Assembly: GCA_963839475.1 (NCBI GenBank)
Contig: CAWIVH010000021.1
Coordinates: 434,001 to 498,000 of the forward strand
Length of the DNA stretch: 64,000 nt
Source of the DNA: CAWIVH01 sp963839475
GTDB taxonomy: Bacteria > Acidobacteriota > UBA6911
Direction: 5' to 3'
This document shows, one piece after another, positions 6,873-15,133 of this stretch (positions are counted from its first letter, which is position 1; every line of letters starts with the position of its first letter). Below the pieces are notes generated by a model, which saw only the letters and a list, made by a program, of their open reading frames with translations, was not told where the DNA came from and did not search any database. The position numbers and the translations under genes are program-made.

Positions 6873-9647
6873 TCAGGCAGTGTGGGAAATCGTCTGCTGT
6901 GAACCCAGGGCAGCTTGCGCAGCCGCAAGGCGGGCGATCGGCACCCGGTAGGGTGAGCAGGAAACGTAGTTGAGTCCTGCGCGATGGCAGAACTGTACCG
7001 AGGACGGCTCACCGCCGTGCTCGCCGCAGATCCCGACTTTCAAATTAGTGCGGGTTCCCCGGCCTCTTTCCGTTGCCAGCTTCACCAGCTGACCGACCCC
7101 TTCCTGGTCCAATACCTGGAACGGATCATCCTTGAAAATCCGGTTCTCGATATAGAACGGCAGGAATTTCCCTGAATCATCGCGGGAAATCCCGTAGGTT
7201 GTCTGGGTAAGATCGTTCGTGCCGAACGAGAAGAACTGCGCCACCTCCGCGATCTTATCGGCGGTGAGAGCGGCCCGTGGCAGCTCGATCATCGTACCCA
7301 CGAGGTACTCGATTTTCTTTTTCGCCTTTTCCATGACATCGGCAGCAACGCGATGCACCACCTCTGCCTGGAGCTTGAGCTCATTGATGTCGCTTACCAG
7401 AGGAATCATGATCTCGGGCATCACCTTCTTGCCTTTTGCCTGAACGCGGACGGCGGCCTCAAATATGGCGCGCGCCTGCATCTCGGTCAATTCCGGGAAG
7501 ACCACCCCGAGACGGCAGCCGCGATGGCCCAACATCGGATTGGCTTCATGCAGAGACTGAACACGATCCCACAGGTGCTTGGCATTCGTCTTCAGCTTGC
7601 GAGCCAGTTTGCGTGTTCCTTCCTCGTCGTGCGGCAGGAATTCGTGCAGCGGAGGATCCAGCGTGCGGATGGTGACAGGGAAGCCGTCCATCGCGGTGAA
7701 GATCCCTTCAAAGTCCTTGCGCTGCAGCTTGAGCAGCTCGGCAAGACCGCCCATATACAGGCGCTTGGGTTCGGCCAACTCCTTCTTGAGTTTGTTTCGC
7801 TGTTCGACGAGCTCCTTCTTCTTCTTGGTGCTGGCGCCTTTGGCGATTTCGGCTTCAACCGCACCCAGCTCCCGCTCGACCCGTTTGAAATCCAGAGAAC
7901 CCAGGATCGTCTGCCGCATGTAATCGATACGGTTGCCCTCGAAGAACATGTGCTCGGTCCGGCACAATCCGATCCCTTCGGCGCCGAAACCGCGCGCCAC
8001 CGAGGCGTCGTGCGGCGTATCGGCGTTGGTGCGGACACCAAGCTTGCGGGACTTATCGGCCCAGCTCATGAGGGTATGGAAATCGTCGCCCAGCTCAGGA
8101 TCTACCAATGGAGCCTGGCCCAGAATGACCCGCCCGGAAGTCCCGTCGACCGTAATCCAGTCGCCGCGGGAAATTTTTGCGCCGCCCACCGTGAATTCGT
8201 TTTTGCCGTAATTGATATTGATGCTGCCTGCTCCGACGATGCAGGGCTTGCCCCAACCCCGGGCAACAACCGCTGCATGGCTCGTGGGCCCGCCAGTCGA
8301 TGTCAGGATAGCCTGCGCTGCATCCATGCCGCGGACGTCCTCGGGGGAGGTTTCCCGACGGACGAGGATGACTTTCTCTCCTTTTTCGGCCCATGCCTCG
8401 GCTTCCTGAGGTGTGAACACGACGCGCCCCGCAGCAGCACCCGGGCTGGCATTAATCCCCTGCGCCAGAATGGTCATCTTGGCCTTGGGATCTACCATCT
8501 TGTGCAGCAGCTGATCCAGGTCACCCGCGGGGACTCGCAGCACTGCAGTTCCTTCATCGATCAGGCCTTCCTTCGCCATTTCGACAGCCATCCGGACGGC
8601 CGCGGGACCCGTTCGCTTGCCGTTGCGGGTCTGCAGCATCCAGAGCTTGCCCTTTTCAACCGTGAATTCCAGGTCCTGCATGTCCTTGTAATGCCGTTCG
8701 AGCTTGTCCGCCAGCTCGACGAACTGGTTGTAGATCTCAGGCATATCCTGGTTCAGCTCATCGATGTGCTTGGGGGTCCGGATGCCGGCCACGACGTCTT
8801 CGCCCTGGGCGTTCGCCAGGTAGTCACCGAAGAGCTTCTTTTCGCCGGTTGCCGGATTGCGGGTGAAGGCAACACCCGTCCCGGAATCATCTCCCATGTT
8901 CCCGAAAACCATCGTGACGACATTGACCGCGGTGCCGAGATTATCGGGGATCTTCTCCCGCCGCCGGTATGCCTTGGCGCGGTCTCCGTTCCAGGAGCGG
9001 AACACGGCTTTGACCGATTCTTGCAGCTGCAGGAAGGGATCGGTAGGAAATTCCTTGCCGGTTTCGGATTTGACGATTTTTTCGAAGGTTTCACAAACCT
9101 TCTTCAGATCGGCCGCGGTGAGGTCGGTATCCAGCTTGGCTTTTGCCTTTTTCTTGGCTTCGCGAAGGGCATGTTCGAAGATCTCGCCATCAACTCCAAG
9201 GACAATCTTGCCGAACATCTGGATAAAACGGCGGTAAGCATCGTAGGCGAACCGTTCGTTGTTGCTGAGGGCCGCAATCCCCTTCAGGGTGTTATGATTC
9301 AATCCGAGGTTCAAAACGGTGTCCATCATGCCCGGCATCGAAAATTTCGCACCGGAACGGACCGAAACCAACAGCGGATTCGCCGGATCGCCCAGCTTTT
9401 TGCCAGTTGCCTGTTCGATTTCCTTCAAAGCTGCGAGGACCTCGTCCCACATCCCTTCGGGGAAATTGGCACCGACTTCGTAATAGGCATTGCAGGCTTC
9501 GGTTGTGATCGTGAAGCCCGGAGGAACCGGAAGACCGGCATTGGTCATTTCGGCCAGCCCGGCACCTTTTCCGCCCAGCAGGTCCTTCATGTTGCCGTTT
9601 CCATCGGCTTTCCCGTTAACATAACGATAAACATACTTTTTAGTCAT
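6873..9647 (-). CDS. ppdK: Pyruvate, phosphate dikinase
   Basis: Interconverts pyruvate + ATP + Pi with phosphoenolpyruvate + AMP + PPi, a reversible glycolysis/gluconeogenesis step. At 924 aa it carries the N-terminal ATP-grasp part (LLGGKGAGLAEMTNAGLPVPPGFTITT; FGNMGDDSGTGVAFTRNPATGE), the phosphohistidine domain GGPTSHAAVVARGWGKPC with catalytic His at residue 457, and the C-terminal PEP/pyruvate barrel ending CGEHGGEPSSVQFCHRAGLNYVSCSPYRVPIARLAAAQAAL with the catalytic Cys near residue 874. A lysine-rich helical insertion around residues 575-605 is somewhat unusual. Start ATG at 9647 has a good upstream AGGAGAG. It is monocistronic by context. Confidence 0.98.
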   Translation of the reverse strand: MTKKYVYRYVNGKADGNGNMKDLLGGKGAGLAEMTNAGLPVPPGFTITTEACNAYYEVGANFPEGMWDEVLAALKEIEQATGKKLGDPANPLLVSVRSGAKFSMPGMMDTVLNLGLNHNTLKGIAALSNNERFAYDAYRRFIQMFGKIVLGVDGEIFEHALREAKKKAKAKLDTDLTAADLKKVCETFEKIVKSETGKEFPTDPFLQLQESVKAVFRSWNGDRAKAYRRREKIPDNLGTAVNVVTMVFGNMGDDSGTGVAFTRNPATGEKKLFGDYLANAQGEDVVAGIRTPKHIDELNQDMPEIYNQFVELADKLERHYKDMQDLEFTVEKGKLWMLQTRNGKRTGPAAVRMAVEMAKEGLIDEGTAVLRVPAGDLDQLLHKMVDPKAKMTILAQGINASPGAAAGRVVFTPQEAEAWAEKGEKVILVRRETSPEDVRGMDAAQAILTSTGGPTSHAAVVARGWGKPCIVGAGSININYGKNEFTVGGAKISRGDWITVDGTSGRVILGQAPLVDPELGDDFHTLMSWADKSRKLGVRTNADTPHDASVARGFGAEGIGLCRTEHMFFEGNRIDYMRQTILGSLDFKRVERELGAVEAEIAKGASTKKKKELVEQRNKLKKELAEPKRLYMGGLAELLKLQRKDFEGIFTAMDGFPVTIRTLDPPLHEFLPHDEEGTRKLARKLKTNAKHLWDRVQSLHEANPMLGHRGCRLGVVFPELTEMQARAIFEAAVRVQAKGKKVMPEIMIPLVSDINELKLQAEVVHRVAADVMEKAKKKIEYLVGTMIELPRAALTADKIAEVAQFFSFGTNDLTQTTYGISRDDSGKFLPFYIENRIFKDDPFQVLDQEGVGQLVKLATERGRGTRTNLKVGICGEHGGEPSSVQFCHRAGLNYVSCSPYRVPIARLAAAQAALGSQQTISHTA

Positions 9648-9720
9648 TCAGCTCTCTCCTGAATCGGTTCAGAATGGTCATCAAAAAAGACAAAGGCAAC
9701 GCACTGGTATAAAACAGGGC

Positions 9721-9726
9721 ATTATA
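9721..9726 (-). promoter_or_regulatory. Candidate -10 box for ppdK
   Basis: On the minus strand these bases read TATAAT, a perfect sigma-70 -10 hexamer, about 75 bases upstream of the ppdK start. No convincing -35 hexamer is seen 16-18 bases upstream, so the promoter may be activator-dependent or the match may be chance. Confidence 0.4.
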
Positions 9727-10019
9727 CAAGCAGATCAGCTATTTGCGTAGCTTATTTGCGCTGAAAATCTGAAAAAAATCACGGTTTCAAGAGAAAGCGC
9801 GCAGGCGAGGTTCGGAGCGAGCTGAGGCCGGATCAAAAAGCCGGTCGAACCGCGAAACATCCGGCGACAAAAGTGAGCTATTTGTCTCTCAGGAGGGAAT
9901 TACCTCGCAGCCCTGGGATTCCGCGGCACCGGCGTAGGCCGACGATGAGGCTGAACCCAGGGCTGAGAGTCAGCTTCTCGAATAGCTTACCGACTCTATC
10001 GGCAAAACGTTCCGAAACA
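9727..10019. other. Structured non-coding stretch between ppdK and lpxD (REP-like hairpins)
   Basis: About 290 bases without a supportable gene. Two inverted repeats are visible. AGCCCTGGG at 9909-9917 pairs with CCCAGGGCT at 9956-9964 around a GC-rich 38-base loop. A second, nested one near 9811-9855 has GGTTCG pairing with CGAACC and an inner CCGG/CCGG stem. The CCCTGGG...CCCAGGG design is like that of repetitive extragenic palindromes. It could also act as the 3' end of the lpxD transcript. A 62-codon open frame crosses it but has no gene-like features. Confidence 0.5.
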
Positions 10020-11066
10020 TCAGGGCTTTTTCTGATTTTTTGCTTCCTCCGCGCCTTTTAGCCGTTCCACCTCATTTTCCAATTCGCGAACCCTCCGGAT
10101 CAGGTCGGGAAGCCGGGGAATGGCTGCGCAGGTGCGGAGCCAGACAGCCTGGTCCATGGATGGCGAGCCGGCGATGATGGTGCCGGGCGGGACATCATGG
10201 GAGGTCCCGCATTGCGCATAAATAATGGCGCCGTCCCCCACTGTCATATGCCCTGCGAGTCCTGCCTGGCCGCCTATCTTTACATCTTTTCCGACCTTGG
10301 TCGAGCCTGCCAATCCGACTTGCGCCGCCAGCACCGAGTTTTCACCAACTTGGGCGGCGTGGCCGACCTGCACCAGGTTGTCCAGCTTGGCGCCTTTCCT
10401 TATAACGGTATCTCCCACAGCAGCGCGGTCGATGGTTGTATTGGCCCCAATTTCCACGTCGTCTTCAATAATGACGTGACCCGACTGAACGATTTTGTAA
10501 TAGGTGCCGTCGCTCTGAGGCGCGAATCCGAATCCATCGCTGCCGATGATGGCTCCGTTTTGCAGGATAACCCGGCGGCCAATACGGCACCCTTCACGCA
10601 CCACACTGTGTGCGTGGAGAATGCATCCGTCCCCCAACTCCACCCCCGGATAAACAACGACGTGGGGATAAATCTCCACGTCGGATCCGAGCCTGCAGTC
10701 GTCACCAACCACGGCATAGGGTCCGATCCTGCAATTGGCGCCAAGGGTGGCACCTGGAGAAACCACAGCCGTAGGATGAATTCCAGGCTCCTGCCGAGGT
10801 GGTTGATAAAACAACTCCAGGGCGCGGGCGAATGCCAGATAGGGATTAACACAACGGAGACTGGGCAACGATACGGGTGCCACCTCGTTCCCGAGGATAA
10901 CCGCGGATGCCCGCGTTGTTGGCAAAAAAGATAAGTATTTGCGATTGGACACGAAGGTCAGGTCACCTTCGCCTGCCTCTTCAATCCCAGCTATGCGCCG
11001 AATTTCAACATCCTGATCGGCCACCATCCTGCAATCCAAAATTCGAGCAATTTCAGAAAGGTTCAT
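10020..11066 (-). CDS. lpxD: UDP-3-O-(3-hydroxyacyl)glucosamine N-acyltransferase
   Basis: Adds the second hydroxyacyl chain in lipid A synthesis. The N-terminal uridine-binding domain is followed by a long run of hexapeptide repeats forming a left-handed beta helix (from about residue 95), with the diagnostic IIGSDGFGFAPQSDG segment and the catalytic His in LVQVGHAAQVGENS. The C-terminus is a coiled helix (RRVRELENEVERLKGAEEAKNQKK). The start is given at ATG 11066 (MNLSEIARIL). An in-frame ATG 15 bases upstream (11081) is equally possible, and neither has a strong ribosome binding site. It stands apart from other lipid A genes and is divergent from murJ. Confidence 0.95.
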   Translation of the reverse strand: MNLSEIARILDCRMVADQDVEIRRIAGIEEAGEGDLTFVSNRKYLSFLPTTRASAVILGNEVAPVSLPSLRCVNPYLAFARALELFYQPPRQEPGIHPTAVVSPGATLGANCRIGPYAVVGDDCRLGSDVEIYPHVVVYPGVELGDGCILHAHSVVREGCRIGRRVILQNGAIIGSDGFGFAPQSDGTYYKIVQSGHVIIEDDVEIGANTTIDRAAVGDTVIRKGAKLDNLVQVGHAAQVGENSVLAAQVGLAGSTKVGKDVKIGGQAGLAGHMTVGDGAIIYAQCGTSHDVPPGTIIAGSPSMDQAVWLRTCAAIPRLPDLIRRVRELENEVERLKGAEEAKNQKKP

Positions 11067-11164
11067 AGTATCCGTTCTCATTCGGGATCGCGGGGTCTGC
11101 CTTGATCTACACAGTCTCAGACAAACCCGATAAGAATCATGGCAAACCTAAATATATCAATATC

Positions 11165-11192
11165 TTGCCGTTTTAATTGCTTATGGTAATAT
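11165..11192 (+). promoter_or_regulatory. Candidate sigma-70 promoter for murJ
   Basis: TTGCCG (11165-11170), a 16-base spacer and TAATAT (11187-11192), 4/6 matches to each consensus hexamer, 53 bases before the proposed murJ ATG. It lies in an AT-rich intergenic stretch between the divergent lpxD and murJ. Confidence 0.4.
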
Positions 11193-11245
11193 AGGGCGTC
11201 GGTGCAGTCAAGCACCCTGCGGGTTTGAAATACGGTTCTGCGAAT

Positions 11246-12856
11246 ATGCGAAATGAGGGAAAAGACGAAGGGAGGTCAGGCGGTATCCTTGGCGCCGCCG
11301 GCTTTGTCAGCCTGGCCACCCTCATCAGCCGCATTCTTGGCGTGGGCCGAGAAATGGTCATGGCGCATTATTTTGGCGCCGGCCTATTTACCGATGCCTT
11401 CAATGTTGCCTACAGGATTCCGAACCTCTTGCGCGACCTTTTCGCGGAGGGGGCACTCAGTTCTGCCTTTGTCCCGACCTTTATTCGCACCTTGAAAGAA
11501 GGAGGAAAGGAAAAAGCCTGTCTCCTGGCAAACAAGGTGATCAGTGCACTGGTAGTAATCCTCGGGGGGTTCACTCTGCTGATTTATTTTGGGGCCCGCT
11601 ATTTTGTATACCTCCTGGCGTCGGGCTATGCGGACATTCCTGAGAAAATGGAACTGACAGTCCAGATGACAAGGATCATGTCGCCGTTCCTCTTATTTGC
11701 GGCGCTGGCGGCGGTCCTCATGGGAATGCTGAATGCTTTCAGTTCCTTTTTCATCCCGGCAATGGCTCCATCGGCGTTCAACGTATGCAGTATCCTGGCC
11801 GGGGTCTTTCTTTCTCCCTACATGCCCCGTTTCGGTCTGTCCCCTGTGGTCTCTATGGCCATCGGGGCGATTGCCGGAGGTGCAGCTCAATTCCTGGTCC
11901 AGCTCCCGCCAGCCCGCCGGACCGGATTCCGCTTGAGATGGATCCTTGATTTCAGCGACCCGGGGCTTCGTAAGATCGCAACTCTCATGCTACCAGCCAT
12001 CGTCGGGCTCTCAGCCACGCAGATCAACATCATGGTAGATAATCAGCTGGCTTCCCACTATGGAAATGGGCCGGTATCATGGCTCAATTATGCTTTCAGA
12101 CTCATGCAACTTCCCATCGGGCTTTTTGGAGTTGCCATCGCCACCGTCACTTTGACATCGGTGTCCCGGCATGCGGCTCAAAACGCCACCGACAGACTGG
12201 CTGAGACTGTCACTTCGAGTTTACGGTTAGCTGCCTGCTTGACATTTCCAGCGACGGCGGGCCTGATCATTTTTCGGCACGAAATCATCCGCCTCCTTTA
12301 CGAACGGAAAGCATTTCTGCCGGCCGATACGGTTGAGACCGGGAAAGTACTGTTGCTATATGCGCTGGCCCTTTTTGCGTATTCCGGCGTGAAGATCCTC
12401 GTGCCGACCTTCTATGCCCTGAACGACACCAAAACACCGGTTCGAACCAGTATCACAACCGTCGTGGTAAAAATCGCCGTCAATTTCATACTGGTGTTGC
12501 GCATGGGGTATCTGGGGCTGGCATTTGCCACGGCATTGGCAAGCTGGCTGAATTTTGGCTTGCTCGCCGTTAAGCTGAACCGGCGTCTGGGCAAGGATTT
12601 CGATCTTAAGGGGATTGGAGTATATTTCAGGATTGGCGCGGCATCTGTGGCGATGGGAGGGATCGCTTTCCTGGCTTTCAGGGGAGTCATTTTCCTGCTT
12701 CCCGGAAATTCAAGATGGATGCTCGCGGTGCATCTTACTGCTGCGATCCTTGCAGGAATGACGGTGTTGTTGCCGCTTTTGAGCGCGGTAAAGGTCGATG
12801 ATTTGAACGGTGTCCAAGGCATGATCCGGCGTCGATTCTTCCCAGGAAAAAAATGA
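11246..12856 (+). CDS. murJ: Lipid II flippase MurJ (MviN family)
   Basis: Polytopic membrane protein that flips lipid II across the inner membrane for peptidoglycan assembly. The N-terminal signature AAGFVSLATLISRILGVGREMVMAHYFGAGLFTDAFNVAYRIPNLLRDLFAEGALSSAFVPTF is typical of MurJ, and about 14 hydrophobic segments follow. The length is about 536 aa. The start is taken at ATG 11246; a TTG at 11225 is in frame, and neither has a clear Shine-Dalgarno sequence. Its stop overlaps the xerD-type recombinase start (ATGA), indicating one transcript. Confidence 0.95.
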   Translation: MRNEGKDEGRSGGILGAAGFVSLATLISRILGVGREMVMAHYFGAGLFTDAFNVAYRIPNLLRDLFAEGALSSAFVPTFIRTLKEGGKEKACLLANKVISALVVILGGFTLLIYFGARYFVYLLASGYADIPEKMELTVQMTRIMSPFLLFAALAAVLMGMLNAFSSFFIPAMAPSAFNVCSILAGVFLSPYMPRFGLSPVVSMAIGAIAGGAAQFLVQLPPARRTGFRLRWILDFSDPGLRKIATLMLPAIVGLSATQINIMVDNQLASHYGNGPVSWLNYAFRLMQLPIGLFGVAIATVTLTSVSRHAAQNATDRLAETVTSSLRLAACLTFPATAGLIIFRHEIIRLLYERKAFLPADTVETGKVLLLYALALFAYSGVKILVPTFYALNDTKTPVRTSITTVVVKIAVNFILVLRMGYLGLAFATALASWLNFGLLAVKLNRRLGKDFDLKGIGVYFRIGAASVAMGGIAFLAFRGVIFLLPGNSRWMLAVHLTAAILAGMTVLLPLLSAVKVDDLNGVQGMIRRRFFPGKK

Positions 12857-13740
12857 CCCGCGATTGGCTCGGCGAATATGAGGTGTTCCTGCGCGTCGAA
12901 AGGAGACTCGCACCAAAATCGATCCTCGCCTACCTTGCCGATCTTCGAAATCTCCATCGTTTTGCCGGACTTCTGGAGCGCGATTTGATGCTTCTGGAGC
13001 AGAGTGATCTGGCTTCATGGATTCAAAACCTGCGCCAGGGCGGATTGTCCGCCAGGTCTGCAGCCCGCGCGCTCGTTGCCGCGAGAGGCTTCTATCGCCA
13101 TCTGGTCGAAGATGGTGTTATCCGCGAAGATCCGACAGAAAACCTCGAGTCGCTCAAACCCTTCAAACCGCTCCCCAGATACCTGAACCGCGAGGAAGTG
13201 GAAAAACTGCTGGCGTCACCCGATCATAAACGGGTATTGGGCCTGCGCGACCGTGCCATGCTCGAAACGCTTTACGCATCGGGATTGCGCGTTAGTGAAC
13301 TGGTTGGATTGAAGCTTGTGCAGGTCAACCTCGATTTAGGCTATGTCACATGCCTCGGGAAAGGCGGCAAAGAGAGAATGGTTCCCATCGGGACAGAAGC
13401 TACCCGCTGGATCGCTGACTACCTTTCGCGGGGACGATCCGCGATACTTAAAAAAAAGAAGAGCGGCTTTCTCTTCGTTACGGCTCGCGGAAATTGCATG
13501 ACACGGCAAGCCTTTTGGAAATCAATCCGGTGTTACGGGAAGAAGGCCCTTATTCTGAAAAACCTGAGCCCTCACATGCTCCGACATTCTTTTGCCACCC
13601 ACCTGCTGGAAAATGGTGCCGACCTCCGATCGGTTCAGCAAATGCTCGGCCATTCCGACATTTCCACAACCCAGATCTATACCCACATTAGCCGGGAAAG
13701 GCTGAGGCGGATTTATGTCGATTATCATCCACGAGCCTGA
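12853..13740 (+). CDS. xerD: Site-specific tyrosine recombinase XerC/XerD
   Basis: Resolves chromosome dimers at dif. At 295 aa it has the typical length. An N-terminal SAM-like core-binding domain (residues 1-100) is followed by the catalytic domain with the full tyrosine recombinase set: R146 (YASGLRVSEL), K170, H241-x-x-R244 (HMLRHSFATHLL), H267 (LGHSDIS) and Y276 (TTQIYTH). Overlap with murJ and the housekeeping context argue for the chromosomal Xer enzyme and against a phage integrase. The XerC/XerD assignment is not certain from sequence alone; the C-terminal motif is closest to XerD. Confidence 0.93.
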   Translation: MTRDWLGEYEVFLRVERRLAPKSILAYLADLRNLHRFAGLLERDLMLLEQSDLASWIQNLRQGGLSARSAARALVAARGFYRHLVEDGVIREDPTENLESLKPFKPLPRYLNREEVEKLLASPDHKRVLGLRDRAMLETLYASGLRVSELVGLKLVQVNLDLGYVTCLGKGGKERMVPIGTEATRWIADYLSRGRSAILKKKKSGFLFVTARGNCMTRQAFWKSIRCYGKKALILKNLSPHMLRHSFATHLLENGADLRSVQQMLGHSDISTTQIYTHISRERLRRIYVDYHPRA

Positions 13741-13849
13741 GCCCGCCAGGCCCAAGCAGACGAAAGAGCATGATTTCCGGTTGCGCCTGCCGAATTCACC
13801 GCTCCACTGGGCGCTGTCCAACGCTCATATATTTGACTCGGGCTCAGGC
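13735..13849. repeat. Inverted repeat spanning the xerD-metK intergenic region
   Basis: GCCTGAGCCCG (13735-13745, covering the xerD stop codon) is the exact reverse complement of CGGGCTCAGGC (13839-13849). The 11-bp arms bracket 93 bases. In RNA read through from xerD they would form a closing stem just upstream of the metK leader. The right arm also lies inside the spacer of the candidate metK promoter. Function not known. Confidence 0.55.
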
Positions 13850-13861
13850 CTGTGCTAAAAG
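13833..13861 (+). promoter_or_regulatory. Candidate sigma-70 promoter for metK
   Basis: TTGACT (13833-13838, 5/6 match), a 17-base spacer and TAAAAG (13856-13861, 4/6 match), ending 46 bases upstream of the metK start. The predicted leader of about 40 bases is too short to hold a SAM riboswitch. A weak GCTAA-AAG-TTAGC hairpin followed by a T run overlaps the -10 box and could alternatively be a terminator for xerD. Confidence 0.5.
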
Positions 13862-13907
13862 TTAGCGTTTTTTTCCGGCACGCAAAATTCGGCTTGGAGG
13901 AGGAATC

Positions 13908-15059
13908 GTGGCAGGACGAGGGAGACATCTTTTTACCTCGGAGTCCGTAACCGAGGGACACCCAGACAAGATCGCGGATCAGATATCGGATGCGATCCTG
14001 GACGACATCATCAGTCAGGACCCGAAAGCACGGGTGGCCTGTGAAACCATGGTTACCACTGGCCTGACCGTTATCGCCGGTGAAATTACCACGACATGTT
14101 ATTCTGATTTTTCAAAAGTGGCGCGGGATGCCATTCGGGAGGTCGGATACACCCGAGCTAAGTTCGGATTCGATTGCGACACCTGCGCCGTGATCGCCAG
14201 CATCGACAAACAGTCGCCAGACATTGCCATGGGTGTTGATACTGGCGGCGCAGGCGACCAGGGACTGATGTTCGGCTACGCCACCAACGAAACCGAAGAA
14301 CTCATGCCAATGCCGATCATGCTCGCGCACAAACTGACCCGGCGCCTCGCTGAAGTGCGAAAAACAGGCACCCTTGCCTGGATTCGGCCGGATGGAAAAT
14401 CCCAGGTTACGGTTGAATATGACGGCTACAAGCCCCTGCGCATTGATACCGTGGTCGTTTCCACTCAGCACAGCCCCAAAATTGATATTGAGACCATCAG
14501 AAAAGAGGTACTCGAGCATGTCATTATGCCGGTGGTCGGAGAAAAGCTGTGCGACAAGAGCACCAAATATCACATCAATCCTACCGGAAGATTCGTAGTC
14601 GGCGGGCCACAGGGTGATTGCGGATTGACCGGACGCAAGATCATCGTAGACACCTATGGCGGCTATGGACGGCATGGAGGCGGAGCCTTCTCAGGCAAAG
14701 ATCCTTCAAAGGTTGACCGCAGCGCTTGCTATATGGCACGCCATCTTGCCAAGAGCATCGTCGCCGCCGGCATTGCGGATCGTGCCGAGATTCAATTGGC
14801 GTACGCGATTGGTGTCGCCGAACCGGTGTCACTGCTGGCCGATACCTTCGGAACCGGCAAGGTTTCCGAAGAAAAGATTGAAAAAGCCCTGAAAAGCATG
14901 TTCAACCTGACTCCGCGGGGCATTATCGAATACCTTGACCTGCGGAAACCCATCTATAAACAAACGGCGGCGTACGGGCATTTCGGCCGAAACGAGCCCG
15001 GTTTCACATGGGAGGCTACCCACCGCGCGCATGAACTCAGAGCGGCTGTGGGGCTGTAA
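13908..15059 (+). CDS. metK: S-adenosylmethionine synthetase
   Basis: Makes S-adenosylmethionine from methionine and ATP. At 383 aa the length is normal. Key motifs present are FTSESVTEGHPDKIADQISDAILD, GEITT, the GAGDQGLMFGYA hexapeptide region and the GGAFSGKDPSKVDRSACY P-loop-like segment. The start is GTG 13908, supported by the strong ribosome binding site GGAGGAGG 5-6 bases upstream. It appears to be transcribed alone from its own promoter and is closed by a hairpin terminator. Confidence 0.98.
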   Translation: MAGRGRHLFTSESVTEGHPDKIADQISDAILDDIISQDPKARVACETMVTTGLTVIAGEITTTCYSDFSKVARDAIREVGYTRAKFGFDCDTCAVIASIDKQSPDIAMGVDTGGAGDQGLMFGYATNETEELMPMPIMLAHKLTRRLAEVRKTGTLAWIRPDGKSQVTVEYDGYKPLRIDTVVVSTQHSPKIDIETIRKEVLEHVIMPVVGEKLCDKSTKYHINPTGRFVVGGPQGDCGLTGRKIIVDTYGGYGRHGGGAFSGKDPSKVDRSACYMARHLAKSIVAAGIADRAEIQLAYAIGVAEPVSLLADTFGTGKVSEEKIEKALKSMFNLTPRGIIEYLDLRKPIYKQTAAYGHFGRNEPGFTWEATHRAHELRAAVGL

Positions 15060-15085
15060 TCCCGTTACGCGAGGCAGGGTTGGAT

Positions 15086-15133
15086 GGGCTCGCAGCCTGC
15101 TGAACTCCAGGTTCGGCGGTCGCGAGCCCTTTT
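15086..15133 (+). terminator. Intrinsic terminator of metK
   Basis: GGGCTCGC (15086-15093) pairs with GCGAGCCC (15122-15129), followed by TTTT. The inner bases can pair further (GCTGAAC with GTTCGGC). The T run reaches the last base of the convergent lptFG stop codon. There is no matching T run on the minus strand, so it looks one-directional. Confidence 0.8.

Noticed and set aside
7353..9662. A 769-codon open frame on the plus strand opposite ppdK
   Set aside because: It is the antisense shadow of a highly conserved, high-GC gene; its translation has no family motifs, and ppdK on the other strand is unambiguous.
12853..13740. Phage or integron integrase
   Set aside because: Full Xer length and motifs, translational overlap with murJ and the absence of att-like repeats, tRNA or phage genes point to the housekeeping recombinase.
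13741..13907. SAM riboswitch upstream of metK
   Set aside because: The conserved cores of SAM-I, SAM-II and SAH riboswitches are not present, and the predicted promoter leaves a leader of only about 40 bases.
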